DNA of 5,320 nucleotides from Thiobacillus sp. Lineage in GTDB: Bacteria; Pseudomonadota; Gammaproteobacteria; Burkholderiales; Thiobacillaceae. The first letter of the stretch is position 1, and each line of letters begins with the position of its first letter. The notes beneath the pieces were generated by a model. The model was given only the letters and a program-made list of their open reading frames with translations, was not told where the DNA came from and ran no database searches. The position numbers and the translations under genes were made by a program. Shown here one piece after another: positions 1 to 5,320 of the stretch. The stretch spans positions 1 through 5,320 of the forward strand of contig NZ_JANJXQ010000099.1 of assembly GCF_024708915.1 (NCBI RefSeq), written 5' to 3'.

Positions 1-1
1 C

Positions 2-202
2 CTCGGCCAGCCCGGCGATGCCCGGCTCGGCGCACGACGAATGGTAGAACAGCACCTTGTCGCCGGGCCTCATCTGGTCGCGCATGAAATTGCGCGCCTG
101 GTAATTGCGCACGCCGTACCAGGCGACGCTTTGCCCGGGCAGGGCGGCGAGGTCGTCGATGCTGACGTCGGACGGTTCGGATTTCATCAGCCAGTAGCGC
201 AT
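2..202 (-). CDS. EVE-domain protein, N-terminal part (runs off left edge)
   Basis: The first 67 residues are visible; the C-terminus lies beyond the window. The protein opens with MRYWLMKSEP, followed by a VAWYGVRNYQARNFMRD stretch at about residues 27-43 and a GDKVLFYHSSC segment at about 48-58. These are the hallmark segments of the EVE fold (thymocyte nuclear protein 1 family, PUA-like). Known EVE domains are small modified-base readers that flip out methylated or otherwise modified DNA bases; many bacterial single-domain members have no assigned substrate. The ATG lies five bases after the argB stop, so it is probably cotranscribed and translationally coupled with argB. Its Shine-Dalgarno would be a G-rich stretch inside the last argB codons and is weak. 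Family assignment is secure; cellular role is unknown. Confidence 0.85.
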   Translation of the reverse strand, partial: MRYWLMKSEPSDVSIDDLAALPGQSVAWYGVRNYQARNFMRDQMRPGDKVLFYHSSCAEPGIAGLAE

Positions 203-207
203 GTCGC

Positions 208-1125
<918 letters not shown>

Positions 1126-1128
1126 CGC

Positions 1129-1159
1129 CAATAAAAAAGGCGACGCGAAGCCGCCTTTT
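1129..1159 (-). terminator. Intrinsic terminator after hsp20
   Basis: Read on the minus strand, AAAAGGCG (1159-1152) pairs with CGCCTTTT (1142-1135), an 8-bp stem. The 9-base loop can form two further GC pairs around a TTC apex. The stem runs into a T tract (TTTTTTATT) ending near 1130. It starts 20 bases past the hsp20 stop codon and precedes argB, so it fits a rho-independent terminator separating the heat-shock gene from arginine biosynthesis. The A-rich arm on the other side could allow some function in both directions, but no plus-strand gene ends here. Confidence 0.85.
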
Positions 1160-1178
1160 CAACCGCGCCGGACTGCGC

Positions 1179-1601
1179 TTACTGCACCGCCAGCCGCCTG
1201 GCCGCGGCCGCGGTTTTCTTCGGCAACACCAGTTGCAGCACGCCGTCCTGGTAACGGGCGGTGGCGGCCGCCTCGTCCACCTCGTGTTCCAGCGCGAAGC
1301 TGCGGCCGACGCGGCCGAAATAGCGCTCGCGGCGCAGCACTTTCTCGCCGTCCTTCTGTTCGGTGTTTTTCTTCACCTCGGCGCTGATCGCCACGGTGTT
1401 GCCGTCGATGGTGACCTGGATGTCGTCCTTGGCCACGCCCGGAATATCGGCATGAACGGCATAACTTTTCTCATCCTCTTTCACGTCCAGGCGGATTTGC
1501 GGCGCCTCCTTGTCCAGCCGCACCGGGCGGAAAAAACCGCGGAACAGGGTATCCAGCGGATCGGCTACTTCAAACGGGTCATAACGGGTGATATTGGCCA
1601 T
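1179..1601 (-). CDS. Small heat-shock protein, Hsp20/alpha-crystallin family
   Basis: A 140-residue ATP-independent holdase that binds unfolding cytoplasmic proteins and keeps them refoldable by DnaK/ClpB. After a short hydrophobic N-terminal arm (MANITRYDPF, with DTLFRGFF near 17-24) comes the alpha-crystallin domain from about residue 36 to 128. It includes HADIPGVAKDDI at 50-61 and the signature GVLQLVLPK at 120-128. The C-terminal RRLAVQ carries an L-x-V form of the I-x-I motif that docks into neighbouring subunits. An in-frame ATG nine codons upstream (1628) is rejected as the start: the ATG at 1601 has an excellent Shine-Dalgarno (AAGGAGGA, four-base spacer), and the upstream ATG would fall about eight bases from the predicted transcript start. 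A sigma32-type promoter lies upstream and an intrinsic terminator downstream, so it is probably a single-gene heat-shock unit. Confidence 0.95.
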   Translation of the reverse strand: MANITRYDPFEVADPLDTLFRGFFRPVRLDKEAPQIRLDVKEDEKSYAVHADIPGVAKDDIQVTIDGNTVAISAEVKKNTEQKDGEKVLRRERYFGRVGRSFALEHEVDEAAATARYQDGVLQLVLPKKTAAAARRLAVQ

Positions 1602-1605
1602 GGTG

Positions 1606-1613
1606 TCCTCCTT
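1606..1613 (-). promoter_or_regulatory. Strong Shine-Dalgarno that fixes the hsp20 start
   Basis: AAGGAGGA on the minus strand lies four bases upstream of the ATG at 1601. It is a near-perfect anti-16S match and is the reason the internal methionine, not the one at 1628, is taken as the hsp20 start. The same bases can be drawn into a weak hairpin (1604-1623). Confidence 0.85.
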
Positions 1614-1643
1614 CAGGTTGACAAACACTCTTGGATAGAACCG

Positions 1644-1671
1644 ATCTGGGGTGCTCCATCTTTATTTCAAG
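1644..1671 (-). promoter_or_regulatory. Sigma32 (RpoH) heat-shock promoter of hsp20
   Basis: On the minus strand the -35 element CTTGAAA (1671-1665) and the -10 element CCCCAGAT (1651-1644) match the RpoH consensus (CTTGAA and CCCCATnT). Exactly 14 bases separate CTTGAA from CCCC, within the known 13-17 range. A transcript would start near 1637, giving a leader of about 35 bases before the hsp20 ATG. Both elements and the neighbouring Hsp20 gene agree, so heat-shock regulation is well supported. Confidence 0.85.
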
Positions 1672-1994
1672 AGCCCGGTTTGCCGCTGCGGGCGCTTGTG
1701 CCGGAATGCCCGCACAGCGTGCAATGCCACACCGCGAACGGACATTCATCGGCGCATTGAAGGCGGGGCGACGTAAAATGGAGCCGGCGTACAGGGAGTA
1801 CGGAACTTGCTTCACCGGTCATGGACGAACCACTACCGTTTGCCGGCCACCCGGCTGGAACGGCCATCCGCCAGGGCTTCGGCCGGCACGACGCGCCATG
1901 CCGGAAATGTTTCGTCCGTTCCAAAACGGAACAGAGGCAGGCCATGCTGCGCCGGAACCCGACTCCGGCCGTGCATCGAAAGAGAATTGCAGAA

Positions 1995-2015
1995 GAAACC
2001 CGGCTCATGGGTTTC
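1995..2015. repeat. Inverted repeat, 7-bp stem with 7-base loop
   Basis: GAAACCC (1995-2001) and GGGTTTC (2009-2015) are perfect reverse complements separated by GGCTCAT. On the minus strand the hairpin runs into TTCT, a poor T tract. It lies about 80 bases upstream of the RiPP precursor start, paired with a second hairpin 13 bases further on. Confidence 0.6.
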
Positions 2016-2022
2016 CAGCAAT

Positions 2023-2044
2023 AAAAACCACCGGATTTCCGGTG
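2023..2044 (-). terminator. Terminator-like hairpin upstream of the RiPP operon
   Basis: CACCGGA (2029-2035) and TCCGGTG (2038-2044) form a perfect inverted repeat. A two-base loop is too tight, so six pairs closing an ATTT/AAAT loop is realistic. On the minus strand the stem is followed by GTTTTTATT, giving the look of an intrinsic terminator. However, no gene ending here on the minus strand is known: the precursor gene on the other side points away. It may terminate antisense transcription or act as a leader structure of the operon, since it lies about 50 bases before the precursor start codon. Confidence 0.45.
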
Positions 2045-2091
2045 CATTATGTTGTTGTGCGTTTATTTGAACCGTTATTAGAGAGAACATT

Positions 2092-2517
2092 ATGTCCAGC
2101 AAAAAACCCCTGATTTCCGTCGCTATCGGTTCCGCATTTGCCGCCGCCCTCGGGGCAGCACCCATCGCCTCCGCAGCCGAGAACCCTTTCGCCATGCAGT
2201 CTCTGGACAAGGGCTACATGCTTGCTCAAGCCGGGAAAATGGGCGAAGGCAAGTGCGGTGCAGGCAGGTGTGGCGCCGCCATGATGAAAGCCGGCAAGGA
2301 TGGCAAAGACTGCATGGCCGATACCAATCAGGACGGCAAGGTCAGCAAGGAAGAGTTCACCACGCAGCATGAAGCCATGTTCGACATGATGGATGCCAAC
2401 AAGGATGGCTTCATCGACAAGGATGAAATGGCCAAGATGATGGATGGCAAATGCGGTGGCATGAAGGCAGGGGAAGGGAAATGCGGTGCAGGCAAGCGCG
2501 GCACCATGGCGAAATAA
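2092..2517 (+). CDS. hvfA: Bufferin/HvfA-type RiPP precursor with EF-hand pair
   Basis: A 141-residue precursor of a modified copper-binding peptide. Residues 1-29 are a Sec signal peptide (KK at 4-5, hydrophobic core, ASAA cleavage region), used in place of a classical RiPP leader. The mature part holds EGKCG at 52-56, GRCG at 58-61, Cys74, then two canonical EF-hand loops: 77-88 (D77, N79, D81, G82, E88) and 101-112 (D101, N103, D105, G106, E112). DGKCGG at 118-123 and EGKCG at 128-132 follow. There are five cysteines: 55, 60, 74, 121 and 131. In Haemophilus HvfA, EGKCG cysteines become copper-binding oxazolone/thioamide groups installed by HvfBC; related heterocycles are reported for Caulobacter bufferin. 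Modification here is inferred from motif and operon. The weak Shine-Dalgarno is GAGAG at 2081-2085. The maturase starts 29 bases downstream. An EF-hand protein merely next to the maturase is the alternative, but the EGKCG repeats argue against it. Confidence 0.88.
   Translation: MSSKKPLISVAIGSAFAAALGAAPIASAAENPFAMQSLDKGYMLAQAGKMGEGKCGAGRCGAAMMKAGKDGKDCMADTNQDGKVSKEEFTTQHEAMFDMMDANKDGFIDKDEMAKMMDGKCGGMKAGEGKCGAGKRGTMAK
2242..2274 (+). repeat. Core-motif copy 1 (codons 51-61 of the precursor)
   Basis: This 33-base segment encodes GEGKCGAGRCG. It aligns codon by codon with 2470-2502, which encodes GEGKCGAGKRG. The GGTGCAGGC stretch is identical in both, while other codons differ at synonymous sites. 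It appears to be an internal duplication of the modified core motif flanking the EF-hands. Here the second cysteine (Cys60) is present. Confidence 0.75.
2470..2502 (+). repeat. Core-motif copy 2 (codons 127-137 of the precursor)
   Basis: This is the second copy of the 11-residue core unit, at the C-terminal end of the precursor. Copy 1 has Cys at the tenth position (TGT) and copy 2 has Arg (CGC). This copy therefore keeps only one cysteine (Cys131). Confidence 0.75.
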
Positions 2518-2546
2518 CCCCGTGATGAAATAATCGCAGTCCTGCC

Positions 2547-3398
2547 ATGAATTCCCTGCGCCTTGCCGGCGCGGGGCTGGGCTTCCGGCGCGAGCTCATT
2601 GCCGCGCTGAAAATCCGGGTTCCCGCCGCCATCGATTTCTTCGAGCTCGCTCCGGAAAACTGGATCGACCTGGGCGGCGCGCATGGCCGCGATTTGCGCG
2701 GCTTTACCGAACGCTATCCGTTCGTCTGCCACGGCCTGTCGCTGTCGCTCGGCGGCCCGGCCCCGCTCGACGAGCTGCTGCTGCATAAAACGCGGCAGTT
2801 CATGGATGCGCATGGCATCCGGCTGTATACCGAACACCTGTCGTACTGCTCGGACGACGGGCACCTGTACGACCTGCTGCCGATCCCCTTCACGGAAGAG
2901 GCGGTGAAATACGTCGCCGCACGCATCCGCCGTGCGCAGGACATCCTGGAACGCCGCATCGCCATCGAGAACGCATCGTTCTACACCGCCGCGCCGATCG
3001 CCGACATGGACGAGGCGAGCTTCATCCGCGCGGTGCTGCGCGAAGCCGACTGCGACCTGCATCTGGACGTCAACAACGTCTATGTCAACAGCGTCAACCA
3101 CCGCTACGACCCGGTCGAATTTATCCGCGCCCTGCCCGCCGGACGGATCGTCTACATGCACATGGCGGGGCATTACCGGGAAGCGGACGATCTGCTGATC
3201 GACACGCACGGCGCCGCGGTGATCGACCCGGTATGGGCGCTGCTCGATGAAACCTACCGTATCCACGGCGTCGCCCCCACGCTGCTGGAACGCGACTTCA
3301 ACATTCCGCCGCTGGCCGAACTGACGCGCGAGGTCGAACGCATCGCCCGCATCCAGGCCGCGCACCAGGCCCATGAGCGAACCGTCCGCGCTTCCTGA
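2547..3398 (+). CDS. hvfB: MNIO-family (DUF692) RiPP maturase, HvfB/BufB-like
   Basis: A 283-residue multinuclear non-heme iron-dependent oxidative enzyme of the MbnB/TglH/HvfB superfamily. With its partner it oxidises cysteine residues of the neighbouring precursor using oxygen. The TIM-barrel signature segments are in order: GLGFRREL at 10-17, FFELAPENW at 31-39 (Glu33), [10 protein letters not shown] at 61-70 (His62), TEHLSY at 95-100 (His97), IAIENAS at 138-144 (Glu141), [11 protein letters not shown] at 171-181 (Asp174), YMHMAGH at 203-209 (His205/His209), DTHGAAV at 219-225 (His221) and LLERDFNIP at 246-254 (Glu248). These are the expected iron ligands, none visibly lost, and the length is normal. 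No good Shine-Dalgarno precedes the ATG; translation may depend on coupling to the precursor gene 29 bases upstream. Action in the cytoplasm before export of the precursor is inferred. The 3' end overlaps the next gene. Confidence 0.93.
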   Translation: MNSLRLAGAGLGFRRELIAALKIRVPAAIDFFELAPENWIDLGGAHGRDLRGFTERYPFVCHGLSLSLGGPAPLDELLLHKTRQFMDAHGIRLYTEHLSYCSDDGHLYDLLPIPFTEEAVKYVAARIRRAQDILERRIAIENASFYTAAPIADMDEASFIRAVLREADCDLHLDVNNVYVNSVNHRYDPVEFIRALPAGRIVYMHMAGHYREADDLLIDTHGAAVIDPVWALLDETYRIHGVAPTLLERDFNIPPLAELTREVERIARIQAAHQAHERTVRAS

Positions 3399-4134
3399 AT
3401 TCCAGCGCTATCAGCTCGCCTTCGCCGCGCACATCCGCGACCCGCAGGCGCATCCGCGCCCGGCCGGCGTCGCGGCGCGGCGCATGAAGGTTTACAACGC
3501 CATCCTGTTCAACAACGTCGAGAGCTTTTTGCTTTCCTGCTTTCCGGTGCTGCGGCAGGTGCTCGGCGTCCGCAAATGGACCCGGCTGGTGCGCGCATTC
3601 TTCAGCACGCACCGCAGCCGCTCGCCCTACTTCCGGCAGATCCCGGACGAGTTTGTGCAGTTCCTGCAGAACGAATGGACCCCGGCGCAAGGCTATCCGC
3701 CTTTCACCCTGGCGCTGGCCCATTACGAATGGATCGAACTGGTGCTGTCGGTATCGAATCGCAGCATCGCTTGCGGCGTCGATGCGCAAGGCGATCTGCT
3801 CGACGGCATCCCGGTGCTGAATCCGGTGCTGGCCAACCTGCGCTACGACTGGCCGGTGCAGCGGATCGCCCCGCGCCGCAAGATTCAGCCTGCCGAAACC
3901 TGGCTGCTGGTGTTCCGCGACGCGGCCGACCGGGTGCAGTTCAGCGAAATCAACGCGTTCACCGCGCGCCTGCTGGCCCTGCTGGAACCCGGCACGCTGA
4001 GCGGGCGTGCCGCACTGGCAAGCCTCGCTGCAGAAAGCCGCCATCCCGACCCGGCGCTCATCCTGCAGGCCGGCGCAGCGTTACTGGCGGACCTGCACGC
4101 GCGCGGCGTCATTGCGGGAACCAGCGTGGCTTAG
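3373..4134 (+). CDS. hvfC: DUF2063 RiPP maturation partner, HvfC/BufC-like
   Basis: A 253-residue protein whose N-terminal half (about residues 9-98) is the DUF2063 domain: [15 protein letters not shown], then [30 protein letters not shown] at 36-65 and [12 protein letters not shown] at 76-87. Older annotation calls this a putative DNA-binding domain. In characterised systems (MbnC, TglI and HvfC analogues) it is the partner subunit that binds the MNIO enzyme and presents the precursor. The C-terminal half is less conserved, with a [16 protein letters not shown] segment near 140-150 and a final alpha-helical region resembling the winged-helix part that contacts precursors; this last point is inference. 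The start codon lies inside the maturase gene with a 26-base overlap, a sign of translational coupling and a stable complex. No fourth operon gene follows: the next gene is convergent, 57 bases away. Confidence 0.9.
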   Translation: MSEPSALPEFQRYQLAFAAHIRDPQAHPRPAGVAARRMKVYNAILFNNVESFLLSCFPVLRQVLGVRKWTRLVRAFFSTHRSRSPYFRQIPDEFVQFLQNEWTPAQGYPPFTLALAHYEWIELVLSVSNRSIACGVDAQGDLLDGIPVLNPVLANLRYDWPVQRIAPRRKIQPAETWLLVFRDAADRVQFSEINAFTARLLALLEPGTLSGRAALASLAAESRHPDPALILQAGAALLADLHARGVIAGTSVA

Positions 4135-4191
4135 GGCGTACCGGGCTTCAGGCCGAACGGCGCGCCGGTCGCAACTGCGCCATGCGCTGCC

Positions 4192-4650
4192 TCAGCGATG
4201 GCGATGCGGCATGGCGCCGCCCATGCGGACGTCGCGCGCGACCGCATTCACCTCCACCGTTTGCCGCTTGCCGCCGGACTCCACCACCAGGGTGAGCGGA
4301 ACGACGTCGCCTGCCGCAATCGGTTTTTCCAGGTTCATCAGCATGATGTGGAAGCCGCCGGGTTCGAGCGATACGGTCTTGCCTTGCGGCAGCTCGATCG
4401 CCTTCACCTCGCGCATGCGCATCACGCCGCCGTCCATTTTCATTTCGTGCACTTCCACCCGCGGCACCGCCTGGCTGGACGCGCCGATCAGGCGGGCATC
4501 GGCATCGGCCTGGATCTGCATGTAGGCGCCGCTGACCGGCTGCCCCGGCATGGTGGCGCGCACCCACGCGTCGGTCACGCCGATATTGGCGGCCCAGGCG
4601 GGCAGACTGGCGGCGCTGGCCAGGAGCACGGCGGCAACAAGCGCTTTCAT
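4192..4650 (-). CDS. Periplasmic copper chaperone PCu(A)C
   Basis: A 152-residue cupredoxin-like protein that binds Cu(I) in the periplasm; family members deliver copper to the CuA site of cytochrome oxidase or help copper acquisition. Residues 1-21 form a signal peptide (MKALVAAVLLASAASLPAWA, cut near AWA-A). The family copper site H-x10-M-x21-H-x-M is perfect: His68, Met79, His101, Met103. Other conserved parts are VTDAWVRATMPGQPVSGAYM at 25-44 and the GGFHIMLMNL strand at 98-107. Extra methionines (70, 72, 77, 105) and a C-terminal MGGAMPHRHR tail add possible metal ligands. AGGAG overlaps the stop codon of the upstream receptor gene, so the two genes are probably cotranscribed. No intrinsic terminator is visible after it. 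The neighbouring copper-type genes support a copper role over a general one. Confidence 0.94.
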   Translation of the reverse strand: MKALVAAVLLASAASLPAWAANIGVTDAWVRATMPGQPVSGAYMQIQADADARLIGASSQAVPRVEVHEMKMDGGVMRMREVKAIELPQGKTVSLEPGGFHIMLMNLEKPIAAGDVVPLTLVVESGGKRQTVEVNAVARDVRMGGAMPHRHR

Positions 4651-4657
4651 CGATTGC

Positions 4658-4666
4658 TTCTCCTCA
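4658..4666 (-). promoter_or_regulatory. Shine-Dalgarno overlapping the receptor stop codon
   Basis: On the minus strand the receptor stop TGA (4666-4664) is the first part of TGAGGAGAA, whose AGGAG is the ribosome site for the copper chaperone start at 4650. Ribosomes ending on the receptor would re-initiate here. This supports a two-gene operon and the chosen start. Confidence 0.75.
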
Positions 4667-5320
4667 GAACTGGTAATTCAAGGCAGTGTAGATCGAACGG
4701 CCCATGCCGGGAACCGGGGTGCCCCATTGCGGAACAGTGATCGCCGTCGTGCTGGCGGTCATCGTCGTGCCCTGGCCGATATAGGCGCCGCCGAGCGGAT
4801 GGTAGTAGAGCCGGTCGAACACGTTCTCCACGCCGAAGTCGACACGCAGCTTTTTCCACGCATGGCTGCCGCGCAGGTTGAGCAGCGCGTAGCCCGGGGT
4901 TTCCATCTCGTTGCGCATCGCGGACACGTCGTCCTTGCGGCTGACCATCACCAGTTCGGCGGCGTTGTCCCAGCCACGCAGCTTGTGCGTCAGCGTCAGC
5001 CTGGCGTTGAGCGGCATGATGTTGTAAAGGTCGTCGCCGGTGTCGCGATTCCTGCCGTTGGTGTAGTTGAGCTGCCCCTTGAGACCGAATTCGCCGAAGC
5101 CGGTCTTGCCCAGCGGCATCCTGCCGGCGAGGTCGAGGCCGAACAGGCGGGCGTCGTGGTTGGCGTACTTGAGCACGACGAACTGGTTGGCGGCGTTTGC
5201 GTAAGCGGGCAGGCGAACCGCATCGATGTAGTCGGTGACGTAGGTGTAGAACGGCGTGACCTTGAGTTCGCGATCCCGGCTGGCGCTGTGCAGGTCGAAG
5301 GTCGCGGAGAGGGTGTGCGC
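4664..5320 (-). CDS. TonB-dependent receptor, C-terminal part, probably copper receptor
   Basis: The last 218 residues of an outer-membrane beta-barrel; the open frame continues past the right edge, so the plug and TonB box are not seen. Visible strands alternate polar and hydrophobic residues, with typical segments PFYTYVTDYIDAV at 23-35, FGLDLAGRMPL at 60-70, GYALLNLRGSHAW at 143-155 and GVENVFDRLYYHPLGG at 163-178. The chain ends in YTALNYQF, the aromatic C-terminal signal read by the BAM machinery. PLGG after the VENVFD motif, followed by VPGMGRS at 203-209, resembles the OprC/NosA copper receptor group. The gene order (PCu(A)C immediately downstream, RBS overlapping the stop) supports copper as substrate. 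A methionine pair (MRNEM at 135-139) could line the barrel. Substrate is inference; the TonB-receptor class is firm. GTG at 5176 is an internal valine, not a start. Confidence 0.88.
   Translation of the reverse strand, partial: AHTLSATFDLHSASRDRELKVTPFYTYVTDYIDAVRLPAYANAANQFVVLKYANHDARLFGLDLAGRMPLGKTGFGEFGLKGQLNYTNGRNRDTGDDLYNIMPLNARLTLTHKLRGWDNAAELVMVSRKDDVSAMRNEMETPGYALLNLRGSHAWKKLRVDFGVENVFDRLYYHPLGGAYIGQGTTMTASTTAITVPQWGTPVPGMGRSIYTALNYQF

Larger units (their letters stand above)
1672..2091. other. Intergenic region between divergent hsp20 and the RiPP operon
   Basis: About 420 bases without a convincing gene. Open frames exist on both strands, but they lack recognisable domains, good ribosome sites and a protein-like composition. 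The left end abuts the hsp20 promoter. The right end (1995-2044) holds two inverted repeats. A TAAAAT hexamer on the plus strand at 1774-1779 has no correctly spaced -35 partner. No clear sigma70 promoter for the RiPP operon is visible: TTGTTG at 2052-2057 has only a poor -10 (TTATTA, 2075-2080) and would start transcription almost at the start codon. An alternative sigma factor (many bufferin-type operons are under ECF sigma control) would be consistent, but no such element was identified. Confidence 0.6.

Noticed and set aside
1602..1628. Upstream in-frame ATG giving a nine-residue longer Hsp20
   Set aside because: It lies about eight bases from the predicted sigma32 transcript start, has no ribosome site, and the internal ATG has a near-perfect Shine-Dalgarno.
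1757..1779. TTGAAG and TAAAAT as a plus-strand sigma70 promoter
   Set aside because: The spacer is only 11 bases, far from the usual 16-18, and no gene or RNA is evident downstream.
1631..2113. 160-codon plus-strand open frame, and several shorter ones, in the intergenic region
   Set aside because: No recognisable domain, no good ribosome site; the frame begins inside the hsp20 promoter region and overruns the precursor start. Low-complexity Arg/Pro/Gly composition suggests chance.
2328..3374. Long open frame (348 codons) on the minus strand across the RiPP precursor and maturase genes
   Set aside because: It is antisense to two genes with clear family motifs, has an arginine/glutamine/valine-rich composition typical of GC-rich shadow frames and shows no domain.
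3298..4044. 248-codon minus-strand open frame opposite the DUF2063 gene
   Set aside because: Antisense to a recognised family protein; no domain or ribosome site seen.
4138..4174. Inverted repeat ACCGG...CCGGT and the palindrome CGGCGCGCCG between the convergent operons
   Set aside because: The stem is short and interrupted and there is no T tract on either strand, so it is not called as a terminator; such palindromes are frequent in GC-rich DNA.

Overview
The window is a high-GC proteobacterial chromosome segment. The ArgB sequence type (long N-terminal helix, [25 protein letters not shown] core), a sigma32-type heat-shock promoter and a TonB-dependent receptor point to a Gram-negative, most likely a betaproteobacterium; the species cannot be told from this sequence. 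No RNA genes, insertion sequences or CRISPR arrays were seen.

Left part, all on the minus strand (1-1671): a housekeeping block. A sigma32-like promoter (1644-1671) drives a small heat-shock protein (Hsp20, 1179-1601), followed by an intrinsic terminator (1129-1159). Next comes argB, acetylglutamate kinase (208-1092), and five bases after it an EVE-domain protein whose C-terminus runs off the left edge (2-202).

Middle, plus strand (2092-4134): a three-gene RiPP operon of the bufferin/HvfA type. It encodes a secreted precursor with EGKCG-type cysteine motifs (2092-2517), an MNIO-family (DUF692) multinuclear iron maturase (2547-3398) and its DUF2063 partner (3373-4134, overlapping the maturase gene by 26 bases). 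In characterised relatives such enzyme pairs convert cysteines of the precursor into copper-binding heterocycles. The precursor here is unusual: a pair of canonical EF-hand calcium-binding loops sits between the N- and C-terminal cysteine motifs. The roughly 420 bases upstream hold no convincing gene but contain two inverted repeats close to the operon.

Right part, minus strand (4192-5320): a convergent pair, the C-terminal part of a TonB-dependent receptor resembling the OprC/NosA copper receptors, then a periplasmic PCu(A)C copper chaperone with a perfect H-x10-M-x21-H-x-M copper site. The pair shares a stop/Shine-Dalgarno overlap and is probably one operon. Together, 2092-5320 looks like a copper-handling locus: outer-membrane copper uptake, periplasmic copper delivery and a post-translationally modified, probably exported copper-binding peptide. 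The copper assignment is strong for PCu(A)C, good by family for the RiPP operon and moderate for the receptor.
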